A DNA stretch of 64,000 bases from Ectocarpus siliculosus. Lineage: Eukaryota > Sar > Phaeophyceae > Ectocarpales > Ectocarpaceae. A model generated the notes under the pieces. It ran no database searches. It had not been told where the DNA came from and worked only from the letters and a program-made list of their open reading frames with translations. The position numbers were made by a program, and so were the translations under genes. Positions 11,950 through 28,900 of the stretch are shown here, one piece after another; positions within the stretch are counted from its first letter, which is position 1; every line of letters begins with the position of its first letter. The stretch covers positions 2,191,511 to 2,255,510 of the forward strand of contig FN649735.1 in NCBI GenBank assembly GCA_000310025.1, read 5' to 3'.

Positions 11950-14900
11950 ATGGACACCATACTGGTTATTGGGGGAGGCATTGCTGGATGCACATGTGCC
12001 GTCGAAGCATTGCGGTGAGTCGCGTCGTTCTCAATCCTGACATGTTACCTTGGGCGAGTCTGTAAACATGTAATAGTTTGTAGATATATGTCCTGTTGTC
12101 CTCGGGTACAGCAGTGTATGTATGCATACAATGTAGCTGCTGTGGTGTTCACGAAACACCCCCAACAGCAGCAGTAGTAGTGTAGGCTAAGCGAGACTCG
12201 GGATCACGTGTCCCTGGAACATGCATTTGCATCTATCTGAGAGAGTACCCGATCAACATGTAATTAATGTAGACACACAAAATGCGGTGGATACAATCAC
12301 CCGCACACATCGATTCCGGCTAATGCGTGTAGGTAGCACGTGAGAGTTATGCATACGTGATGTTTATGTTGTCCCCGCAGGTTGTCTCCTTCTTCGAATG
12401 TCACCTTGGTTTCCCCATCACCAACGCTGAGGACCGTGGAAGCAATCGAACACGTAACACCACTGCTTGGAATCGTCCACGTGGGGGATAGGTGAGAGTC
12501 TGGAAAGACGGTGCACGGTGTGTGTCGCTGTATGCAGTGTACAGCAAGTTGTTTTTGGGTTGCAATTGGAGACGAGGGTGCATAGTATAGGTACGTCGTA
12601 CATACATTCGCATAGTATAGGTGATACATATTTGATTGTCTCCTCATACTTCACAACATGATCGAGCTCATTTCTCGATTCGTATAATACGCGATAGCCC
12701 TGAGTGACAAGTTGAGGGTGGGAGCTGTTGCCGAGTAGTCAGGGCCCTATGTACTCCGTATTTTTTTTCGAGAGACAACTCCAAACAATGGTACAAGGTT
12801 TCGAGCGCCGGACCGATTTTGATGGAAATATGCATCTACGTTCAAGGGTCTACAACATCGGCAAACAGCACACACAGCGATGGTGAATGGCGAGTTTCAT
12901 CTCAACGAGAACAGGGCGTTGAACTGGAGCCATCCCGGCTCCGCAGAACATAGCTGCGGGCGTCAGCGGCGAACTCTAGACGGTCTACGTATCGCTTTTA
13001 GTTGTTTGCTGAGCGGCGGAATCCACAGCAATCATTTGGACGAGGTGTTCGGGTGAAGCACGCCCATGTTCGGGTGTGGTGGAGTGCACACAGCAAATCA
13101 CGCATACATGAGCAGGGTCGAGACAGTTGTCGAGTCAGCAGCATGGGTGAGACACGCGAAAACAACTCCACCAGCTGATGAGCTCGCATCAGTGATCAAC
13201 GCGGGCGGTACTGTTCGGTCTGATGGGAGCTGCTGTGTATCGAGCACTGACATCTGTTCTATTCTCGCATGAAACCGTTCTTGGGCAACCACTTGTGGTT
13301 GGATGCACGGAAAGCGGACATGCGCTGCAAGGATATGACAGACTTTCTGCGGTATGACTTCGGCACCACACACATGACTGATGCGCTGAAATATCAACTA
13401 TGGAATTGGGCATGTGCACAGGTCCTCCGACGACTTCGCTGCTGAACACGGCGTACGGATGATTTGCGATGAGGTGGTTGCTCTGGATCATGTTCGAAGT
13501 CAGGCACAACTGGCCAGCGGGGGGATCCTTACTTTTTCCAGGTTTGGATGTAGCGTGCACCTTGATGAAGCCGAGAGGAAGGGTTCATGTTGCCCCTCGA
13601 CCTTTGCTGTTGCTGCTACGACACACTGCCAAGCTCAGCCCTCTCCCACCACTATCATGCGCTGTTGCGGAATACCCCAGATGTTGTGTTGCGACGGGAG
13701 CATCGCCTGCTCTTGTAGCACAAGCAACACCTCGGTACTTTGGGATTCGGGACACGGAGGTACGGGCTCAAAACTTGTTTTAGAGTGTTGACATGTCGAG
13801 CTCTGGTTGGCAACCGGCCGCAGTATTGAGCTCGTACAGTATCTAAAGCTGCCACACGCTCGTTCACACGGTTCGTACGTTGGCTGGACTTTCTTGAAAA
13901 CATGGCTGTCCGCAACTAAACTCACTCCGACCCTCCGCAGAGTGTGGAAAATCTGCGCGAGCGGCTGGTGGACGCTAAAAGAGTGCTGGTCGTCGGCAAT
14001 GGGGGCCTTGCCTTGGAGCTTGTGCACTTTCTTGCTTCGACACAGGCTTGCCAGGTGCAGCGTGCCTGTCTTGCAGCACGTACCACGAGTTAGGCGCTGC
14101 CTTCAAAGTCTATCGGGAATGCTTGACGGTGTTGTTGGCCGTCGGCATGTGTGGGATGATATGGGTACGCCTCATCTGTACCATTGCCACCCTCATGAAA
14201 AAATTGCAGATATTTCACCGTCGCTTTGCCTGTTGTTGCACATGCTGCTGATCTGGCTGTCATCCTGGTTTGTGTATTAGGTTGTGTGGGCGGTGCGCAA
14301 CTCCTACATTGGCAATACCTTCTTCGACGCAAGCGCTTCGGCATTCTTCGTCCAGCACGTTTCAACAGAAACAACATGTTCTAGATCCGAGCCGTCAGCC
14401 AAGACAGGTACACCCACCGGGGTCTCCGACGAAAAATCCATCCCGAAAGCCAGCGTTGGGCCCGATTGGTTGAAGACATTGGCTACTCAAGCAGGAACAT
14501 CTGAAGAGGACCGGAACACGACTTCTCAAAATCCGCTGCTTGACATACAGTTTGAGTGCGAGCTTGGTGGAATTTGCGAGCGTGGAGAAGACAGCAGTGA
14601 TCTTTACCCAGTTTCAGCAACGCTAACCAACGGGAGGCGTGTTGAATGTGACTTTGTTGTCTCAGCTACTGGTGTGCGGCCCAACACCGGTATCATCTCG
14701 TCTGACTTCAAGGCAAGTGAGGTCAACACTCTTACGGGGTTCGGGTGGACTTTGGGCGGTGGACATGTGGAATACCGGCCCTCTGTGTTTGTGCGTGCGT
14801 GTTCGTTTCGTCTTCGTGTGTGGTATGTTCGATGAATCAGCCAGGGTCACGCAAAGATTTTTTTTTCTTCGTTTGTTGTGACACCCCGCCTTTCCTCCGG

Positions 14901-16037
14901 CGGTGGTAGCCTTAGTTTTGATCGAGGAGGGTTAGCCGTCCCTTTCCTTCGCCACCGGTTAAGTTGAAGTGGGTACTCACGACATGATCGTTCTCCACCG
15001 CAAATTGATGTCCAGTTTTTCACACCAGAAAGAGAATCGAACCAACAGGATGCTTGTACGATGCTGTTGTACCCACGACCGACCGACGAGGCGATCGGCG
15101 GCTACCTCTGCTCTAGTGACTAACGCAAGTGATAAATGGGGCACCAGTTGCACAGAATTTCGGTGAGCTGGTGATAAGCGTAGACAATCGGTTCGTCAAG
15201 ACAGAGAATAATGAAAAAACAGTTCGCATGGCGCTGCCCGCTTGCCGCTCCCCTTCTAGAGAGGCCCAGATGGGGGTTTGTGCGTGGACGAGATGATGAG
15301 AGTGGTACGCTGTGGGGGCGGGATTGAGAAGGAAGGAGACGTTGAGAACAACATATTTGCAGCGGGAGACTGTTGCTGTCTTGAGCGAAATGAAGATCAC
15401 TGGTTCCAGATTCGACTTTGGCGGCAAGCGAGAGACATGGGACTGTACGCCGCCAAGTGCATCACTGGCTCTCTGGATGAACTGAGCCGTGGGGGCGTTT
15501 TCGAGCTCTTCGTACATGCCACACGTTTTTTTGGCTTCAAGGTGAGAGGGTTAACCCCAGGTCTGAGTAAAAACGTGCGGAGACGCTGTCAGCGGCATGG
15601 ATATCCATCTCGTGCAGAACTGCCTATCAACCTGGATTCACTGAATGCACCTGGTCCAGGTGGCTCTTTTGGGGCGATTCAATGGTCAAGGCCTAGGCCC
15701 CTCCGTCCAAGACCTCATCAGCAACCACGAGTTACAAGAGGGTCCCAGCGGCATCGGTGTCAAGCATGGCGTCACCAGCACTCCAGAATGCCGTCACGAG
15801 TCAATCCACATCAAACGGGCAACCTCGGAGTCGATTCGAATTTTGATCCGTACCACGCCAGGGGTGGAGTATGTCAAGGTGGTATTGGTGGGCGGGCGTG
15901 TGAGAGGAGCCATGCTCGTGGGTGACACGGGTCTGGAAGAGACTTTCGAGAACTTAATTCTCAGTGAGACCGACATCTCACATATTGGAGATAATCTGTT
16001 AACTCGTGAAGTGGATATCGAGGATTTCTTTGACTAG
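11950..16037 (+). CDS. PYROXD1: PYROXD1-type pyridine nucleotide-disulfide oxidoreductase
   Basis: FAD/NAD(P)H flavoprotein of the class-I oxidoreductase fold; the animal protein is reported to protect the RTCB tRNA-ligase complex from oxidation. Eight exons: 11950-12014, 12381-12491, 13422-13541, 13681-13759, 13941-14054, 14281-14712, 15260-15541, 15660-16037; every junction keeps phase; 526 residues against 500 in human. FAD-binding motif VIGGGIAG at residues 6-13; second dinucleotide fold VVGNGGLALELV; the ATG-type loops VATGASP and SATGVRPN; FAAGDC near the FAD; and the family's highly conserved tail (GDTGLEETFENLIL, ending VDIEDFFD). The family lacks the usual CxxxxC redox pair, and none is seen here. 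Intron 6 appears to use a GC-AG splice pair. Ends 277 bp from the convergent GluRS gene. Confidence 0.93.
14713..15259 (+). other. GC-AG intron in PYROXD1
   Basis: Exon 6 ends TTCAAG and is followed by GCAAGT, the strong GC-donor consensus. Exon 7 begins after CTTCTAG with AGAGGCCCAGATGG, which restores the conserved PDGGLCVDE region in phase 0. No GT donor nearby gives a sensible protein. Confidence 0.7.
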
Positions 16038-16314
16038 AACTTCAAAGAAGAAAAATGGGTCACCCAAGAACAATAAAGGACGTTTCACATGTTGAAGATG
16101 AGTCGTTGCCAAGTCGTAGAGTGAATATCGAGGGCATATTTGATTAAGAGCAGGCGATAAAATACGAAACAAAAAACACCCCCCAAGGGCATGTATGTTT
16201 TTTTTCTCCGGAGAAAGAAGCCTCAGGTCGGATAGTCAACCATTGAAGTTATCGTTTCCAAGCACGCCCGCCCCCGAGGTTCGCTTGATCTCCTCTTCCA
16301 AATATGGGCTTCAA

Positions 16315-22622
<6,308 letters not shown>

Positions 22623-22955
22623 CGATTGGCTAACGTCGTTGGATCACATCAAACGACACACGAACGAACGACACGAGGGCATCAGCGTACATGATCTTCA
22701 TCGCCTGCCACCCCCCCCCCCTCGTTTGGCGGGCTCCCCGCAACACACGTGTTCAACTACACGCGACACTTGCTCAGCCGGAGCCGCAGATAGCAGCCGC
22801 AGAGCTTGCATTAGCTTGAGAGAGAGCAAGAGAGCAAGAACACCCCGACTCAAGAGGAAGCTGAGCGGCAAGGGCAGAGACAGAGAGAGTAAGGCGTAGA
22901 GCGGGAGAGAAAAGACAACAAAGCAGAGATAGCGCGGGCGAGCAAGGACCCAAAC
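22623..22955. promoter_or_regulatory. Shared upstream region of GluRS and thioredoxin-like genes
   Basis: The 333 bp between two divergent ATGs. It contains a C-run at 22711-22720 and purine-rich GAGAGAGC repeats (about 22815-22915) just before the thioredoxin-like start. No TATA box is evident. A bidirectional promoter is inferred from position. Confidence 0.45.
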
Positions 22956-25368
22956 ATGCAGCGATACCTGTCTGTTGTGGCCCTCCTGCTTTGTTTGCTA
23001 ACGACCTCGGGTACGAGAGGCAGCAGCAGCGCTAGGAAGATTTCTCGGACGCCCATGGCCGTCGGTGCTCTTTCTGGCTTGCGCATCGGCCTCGAACCCC
23101 ATTTGTTGGAGTTTCACGGAGAGCAATGCGACCATTGCGAGGTGGGTCTAACTGCAAGCATGTTGCATGTTGCACACAACTGCGGTACTCGGAGTACCTT
23201 CTTGTGTGGGATCTGAGTTGAGGGTGTGTTGCTGGGCAACTGCTGTGTTGGTGTGCTTCGTGCCCTACGATAATTACGCGCGGGCTTTAGCATGCGTACT
23301 GTGGAGCCCCCCCCCTATCAAAGTCTTGACCAGCCGATTTTTTGTCTACGGCTTACCTCTATAACTCGAGTATGGTTACCAAACACCCAACACCCTCTAA
23401 CACTCAATTATAGCCCTTACTCTACAACAGCAGTTGTACATCCCTCTCTACCTCTGTGCCGCCGTCCGACTCATTTCAGAGAGATACGTGTACCACGATC
23501 GCCGTGTTGTATGCATACGAGACCAAACCGCGATCGCCTGTTGATGACTGACTCGCTGTCGATTTAATCTTTTTCCTATAAAAGTCAATCTTACCTGTCT
23601 TCATGTTGGTTGACGCCTCCATCGTCCGGTGTGTATGCAGGCGATGAAGCCGCTATTCCGCAGGCTCTTCTTGGAGACGAGGCTGGTGGTTAAAAGGCAT
23701 ATGGTGTGGGAGGACACCGCGAACTTTCGCCTCATGTCTATTTACGACTTGAAATCTCGTTGCAGGTGAGTTTCAGTTTTGGTACTCTTGTACTGCTGTA
23801 GGAACCCTGACGTGGCTACACATGAACGATAGCAGTACGACAACGTTGTGTGCCGAAAGATCGCTGGCGTGCCTCGCCAAAGAGAAAAAACGTGCGCCGT
23901 AAGGGCCGGAAGAGAGACCAAGAGGCAGTCCACCTCACAAGCACGCACATGAGCAATGTGCGCAAGGGGTACACGCAGTACTACCATTTGTACCGCAGTA
24001 ATGTCTCTGACGTGGGGCAGATATGTCCTTTCTTTACAGACCCAATCTACTGCCTACTGCTGTAAGATCCAAACGGAAAATACGACGGGAGGGTACATAC
24101 AGCACCCTCAACATGTGATCAACCCGGGGTCCCGCTTGCGCGATGGAGAGCAGAGATAACGCACCCCAGAGCCGATGCTAACTTACTGCCTCGGTCCTGA
24201 TGCGGTCATGACTGCGGTGTGTGTGGTCCAGAATATTGGGAGTGAAGGAGGTCCGTGTGCTGTGTGCCATTTTCGCTCAAGGAAAAGGGTTTTCGGGAGT
24301 ACATGCACGAAAGCATGCACGATAATCCCTCTTTTATCTTTAGTACGGAATTGTATTATTTGCCGTGATTTTGATCCATTTTTGGCGATAGAAATATCGT
24401 TGGGTCGATTTGCTGTGTGAGCCAGAAAAAAAAGTCAACCCAGTCACGTAAGGGTCAACCTTAGTTATACCATGCCTAGGTCTCACTTCCCTGCCCTCGG
24501 TGCATAGCGCTGTGAATTTTTTCCGCCAACAGTTTGCAAGATTTACACCACGTTCCTGTTGATGTGCAATTATTCGCCCTCCTCGCGCCGGCAGGGGGTT
24601 GCCTTTCTTCTACAACAGAAGGACGGGCCAAACTATTTGCGGTGCGACGACGTGGTCAAACTTCAAAAACTGGTGAGTGTTACACAAAGCGTAGAGACTA
24701 AATTGAGCATGTCCCCAAACCGGTGCATCGCTATGTTGTGAGCTTCCCGGGCGGAGCTAGCAGTGCAAGTTAGTCGCACCTCCGCGTGATTTTCCTTCGC
24801 CTTTTTTGTCTACGGTTGAATTTACCCAGGGCACTCGACCGGAATTGCAAGTCATCCTCACCTCCACGCATGACTGGAGAACAGCAAGAAGACGCCAGGG
24901 AAAAAAAGCTGGAGCAGGTGCGAAGTTTTGTCGCAATGCGAATGATTCGTGATTGTTATTCGATCTTGCCTATGACGTTTGCAGCAGCGGTGCTCGCAGC
25001 CTTTGTATCGTCGAATGTACTGTAGACACTGATTTTCTCGCCTGGTGCGAGTTCAGACAGGACTACCTCGGACCTTCCGGCTGTTCCAGAAAAGGTAGAT
25101 ACAGTGTGAACGTCGCGCCCGTACGGAGGATCGGCAGAATCTTTTTTGGAGATGGATTTGGACGTTGGTCACGCTAAATTCGACAAGAGACGAGTTCTGC
25201 AGTCGCGAAGTTCGTGTTTGCTCGAAGGTCTCATCGCCGACGTTGGTGTGCTGTCGTTCGCTCCTTCCTGTCCACATTTCATTTCAGGACCCGTTGTTCA
25301 GCAGACTCAAGAAAGGTTTGGGTGGAGACAAGGAAGCGACGCCGACGACGATGGACGAATACAAATAG
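22956..25368 (+). CDS. Thioredoxin-like fold protein with N-terminal signal peptide
   Basis: Probable thiol-disulfide oxidoreductase of the secretory path or plastid. Five exons: 22956-23141, 23641-23765, 24595-24672, 24830-24917, 25288-25368; phases agree; 185 residues. Residues 1-20 are a signal peptide (MQRYLSVVALLLCLLTTSGT). The active-site pair is C58-D-H-C61, in a FHGEQCDHCEAM context resembling the WCxxC turn of thioredoxins. The cis-proline loop follows as GLPFFYNRRTGQ, then GATTWSNFKNWA, matching the final strand and helix. The C-terminal about 55 residues are charged and probably disordered. The fold assignment rests on CxxC, cis-Pro and spacing. No Phe follows the signal peptide, so plastid import is doubtful. 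Divergent from GluRS. Confidence 0.78.
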
Positions 25369-25998
25369 TACGCTTGAAGTACCGTGTCACTTGGTAAAAT
25401 TCTGTCTTCGCGTTTGTAATTGCGTGGCGGGCGGGCCTCCGTGATCTGTCTTTGTTTCCTTCGATAGTTTTCGCCATCCCGTTTGCAACAAGTAAACGTG
25501 CGCCATACCTTGCAATCGCACGCTACTGATGTTGTTGCCGTAGGCATCATTTGCTGCATCCGTTTTTCTGCAGGTCGTTTGCTGCTGCTGCTGCTGCTGC
25601 TGCTGCAGCCACACGTTTCCGGTGTGTAGTTCAAAGTATGTCATGGCCACACGAACGATGTGTATTTTTTAACAGAGGGTGAAACAATCGTGATCGAAGC
25701 GTCATAGCCATCACAAATAAACAAAGCACTTAAAATATCTAAGGATGGCGCAGGAGCGAAAGTCCCAAAATGGTGCATGTAGTCTACAAACAAGCGCGCT
25801 TTCGTGGTTGGTGACAACACCCAGTGAGAATAGCATGAACGTTCTGCCCCAAAACGTGTGTGCAAGTTCGTATCTTTCTTCAACGTATTTACACCGTAAT
25901 CACAACATTACAAGCCACGGCTACACTACACTCTACAAAGATATTTCTCAACAGGATATGTTACATGTTTCTCAAACTAAAGCAATTGCCATCGATGT
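25369..25998. other. Intergenic, convergent 3' ends, with CTG trinucleotide repeat
   Basis: 630 bp between the stop codons of the thioredoxin-like and kinase genes. It holds a perfect GCT/CTG run at about 25582-25606 and no coding signal. Confidence 0.6.
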
Positions 25999-28900
25999 TC
26001 ACGCGCTGAAGAGGTCCAAAGCGGATGCAAGCAAGCTGAAGAACGGCTCTTGCGTTTCAACCAGAGCTGCCACCTGGACACGTGCAGCGTAAAGAACGAC
26101 ATCGGCGGCATGGTAGAGCGGAAAAATCAGTACACCAAGTCGGACCATCGCTCGCAGTTAGGAGGGACTCGACATTTTTCGACGGCACGACCAACCAAAG
26201 CAACAAATAACAGCCTCAGCAGGACCCAACCCCCCCCACCTGCCGGCATGCAAGCGTGAATTATTGCCAATAACTGCATCACTCGAAGGGGGGCACTTCA
26301 CCACGGGTAAAAATGGTTAGCTCACCTCTTTCAAATACGCCTCCAGATCAACCTTCCTCTTCGCAAGGAAAGCCGAGTTCTTCTGGTCTTGAACAACCTG
26401 CAACAATCAGCATCACCATGAGGTGGCACGCGCGTGACCAAAACAGTGAACAGCTCTCAAGAGTCGATCAAAGACATGAAAAAGAGTAACACGCAGGCGA
26501 ACCCGCAGGAATGATATTGCGCAGTTAGAGAGCTGAACCGCCGCGCCACCAGTACACACAAGCGAAACGCTCGCCCACATTCGGTTAGCAGTGCTGCATT
26601 CAGCTTACCTGCCCCTTTCCCGGTAGAGGCGGGAGGTGCTCCATTAAAGGGGAATTCGTCTCCCTGAAAGCCCGCCTGAGATCAACATGATAATAGAGCA
26701 AGGAACGAGACAAGCGAACAGAAACATCAAGGGGAAAATCGGGCAGGTGTTCTTCCTGTTCCCATCAACTCCATGGGAATCATGGTGATGGATAAGCCAA
26801 GGAACTTGGACGCACGATCGTCCTAGGAAAACTTAACAACAGGTCCGGCCGGCACTTGAAACCCTGCCGTCCGGCAGGGTCGGCTTTTCTTGCCAATAAC
26901 TACTGTATCCGGTTTCGTATGGCGAGACGTGAAAAGCAATACAAACCGGGTACAATCCATACAGTAAACAATGTAGAACGTATCGCAGTTTGTCCTTGCT
27001 GCCTGACCCGGCAGATGCTCTCACCGCAGCTTGTTGTGTAGCTTATTGAAGTCGGTGTACAGTTTCTCTGTCTTGGAGTACCACGCCCGCCACTCTGTCA
27101 CCACCTTGAACATCACAATATCTCCGAACGATCGATGGCCGACGATAGACACCTTCAGCGCCGTGCGGAAAGGAGATCTGCCCACATCCATCAAGAACCT
27201 GATTCACCAACAGGCATGCAAATGATTGAGTGTCCATATCAGCAACCATTGCCGATCAATGCGTGGGGGTCGGTGATACAAACCAAAGCACTTAGGCACC
27301 ACCTGCTTGCGCTTGGTTTTGGTGTTTGTCGCTTGGTTTCTGTCGCAAGCTCTTGGCCCAACGTGTGGGCACCCCTCCTGTCGACAACAACCGCCGAACT
27401 CAAAAGTAAACTGAGGAACACATGGGTAAATTGATCCCGTGGATGCGCACCTGATCAGGAGCACATGCATGCATACTGTGCATTTCAATATTTGTATTCG
27501 GTGCAAACCAAGCAATACCTGCGTTGAAGAGGGTTCTTAATCTCAAGCTTCTCCAAGTCAGATGCCTTGAGTCCTTGCTGCTTGATTTTTTTCAGATCAG
27601 TGTACCTGTGGATTACAGGCAACCGCGGGGGTGGCGGGGGGCGAGGGGGTCCAAGGTTGTTGTCTGAACTCAATTCTTTGGTCAATGCCCACATCCAACT
27701 TGTATAAGAGACGTTTCCAAGAGCTGACATTCTCAATGCATTTCACAGCCCAGACATGCTCTTGTGTTTGAATACGTCTGCCCTTTATAAATCGCCTTTC
27801 GTCACAACAAAAATCCCTTCTTTGTATCCCTTCCGGTGACCCCAGCCGGTGCGTCCAAAACACACCGGAATGTGAATAATGTTTCATGTCCGTAAATTGT
27901 TGCGCTTTCTGGCATGTCAACCAGTGGCATCGGGTGTGACCCCACCGCTATCTCCACCAATATTGCAAAATGACTCTTCGCGTCCTCGATACGGATTTTT
28001 CTGAAAAACGCGCGTCGGCGCCCAGAATCCTATGCATAGCTTGATTCGTGGAGGTAAGAATTTGGTCTGTTGGATTTATGTACTCGAAATTCTCATATAT
28101 TGTTTTTTGTTCCTCCCCCCTCCAACATGAACCGCAAAGTGTACACAATCACATTTCCCAGAAAGCAAGTTCAACTGATTAAAAACTAGATCTAAATATG
28201 AGAAGATGCGGCAAGCAACTCAACTGAGGACGGTAAGCTGCTTTGATCAACCTTTCGACCACGCTATCTGCGAAGCCATCGGGTGCACGACGACGCAACG
28301 TGAAGAATACAACTGTGGTGGCAGTTGAACCCTTATGGTGGGGCGCCGCGATCCTTCCATGTACACATGTACGCCCCGGATCGCAGTTTTCCTCTTCAAA
28401 AAATCAGGAAACGCCTGCATATCTCAGTTTTCCAAAGTCTAACTCCAGTACGAAACTACAATCGCAAATTAATCGTCCGCGCATCACCCCTCGTAGACAA
28501 TGTTAGTATCTGAGATTGTAGCCCTTGCGATACACTGCAGACTAGCGGTCCGATTTTCCAAACGATCCTTCTATCATCGAGATCGGTGAGCTACCAGCAG
28601 GATTTTTGCAGCTGCTGTGCGGTCCGATTTTGAAACGCTTCAAGCATACAGCAACGGCGAATCAGCGCCTAAGTGAGTCTGTGGGGCCGCGAACTTCAGC
28701 GCAGCTCTTCCCTCCGTGTTCTTCTCGTCGCCACAGTCGATTTGCATGCCTGCGGTGATGTATATGTAGGTCTACCCAGAAGCAAAGGTGCTTGAAGCGT
28801 TTCAAAATCGGGATCGCACAGCAGCTGCAAAAATCCTGCTTGTAGCTCACCGATCTCGATAATGGAAGTATCGTTTGGAAAATCGCGGACCGCTAGTCTG

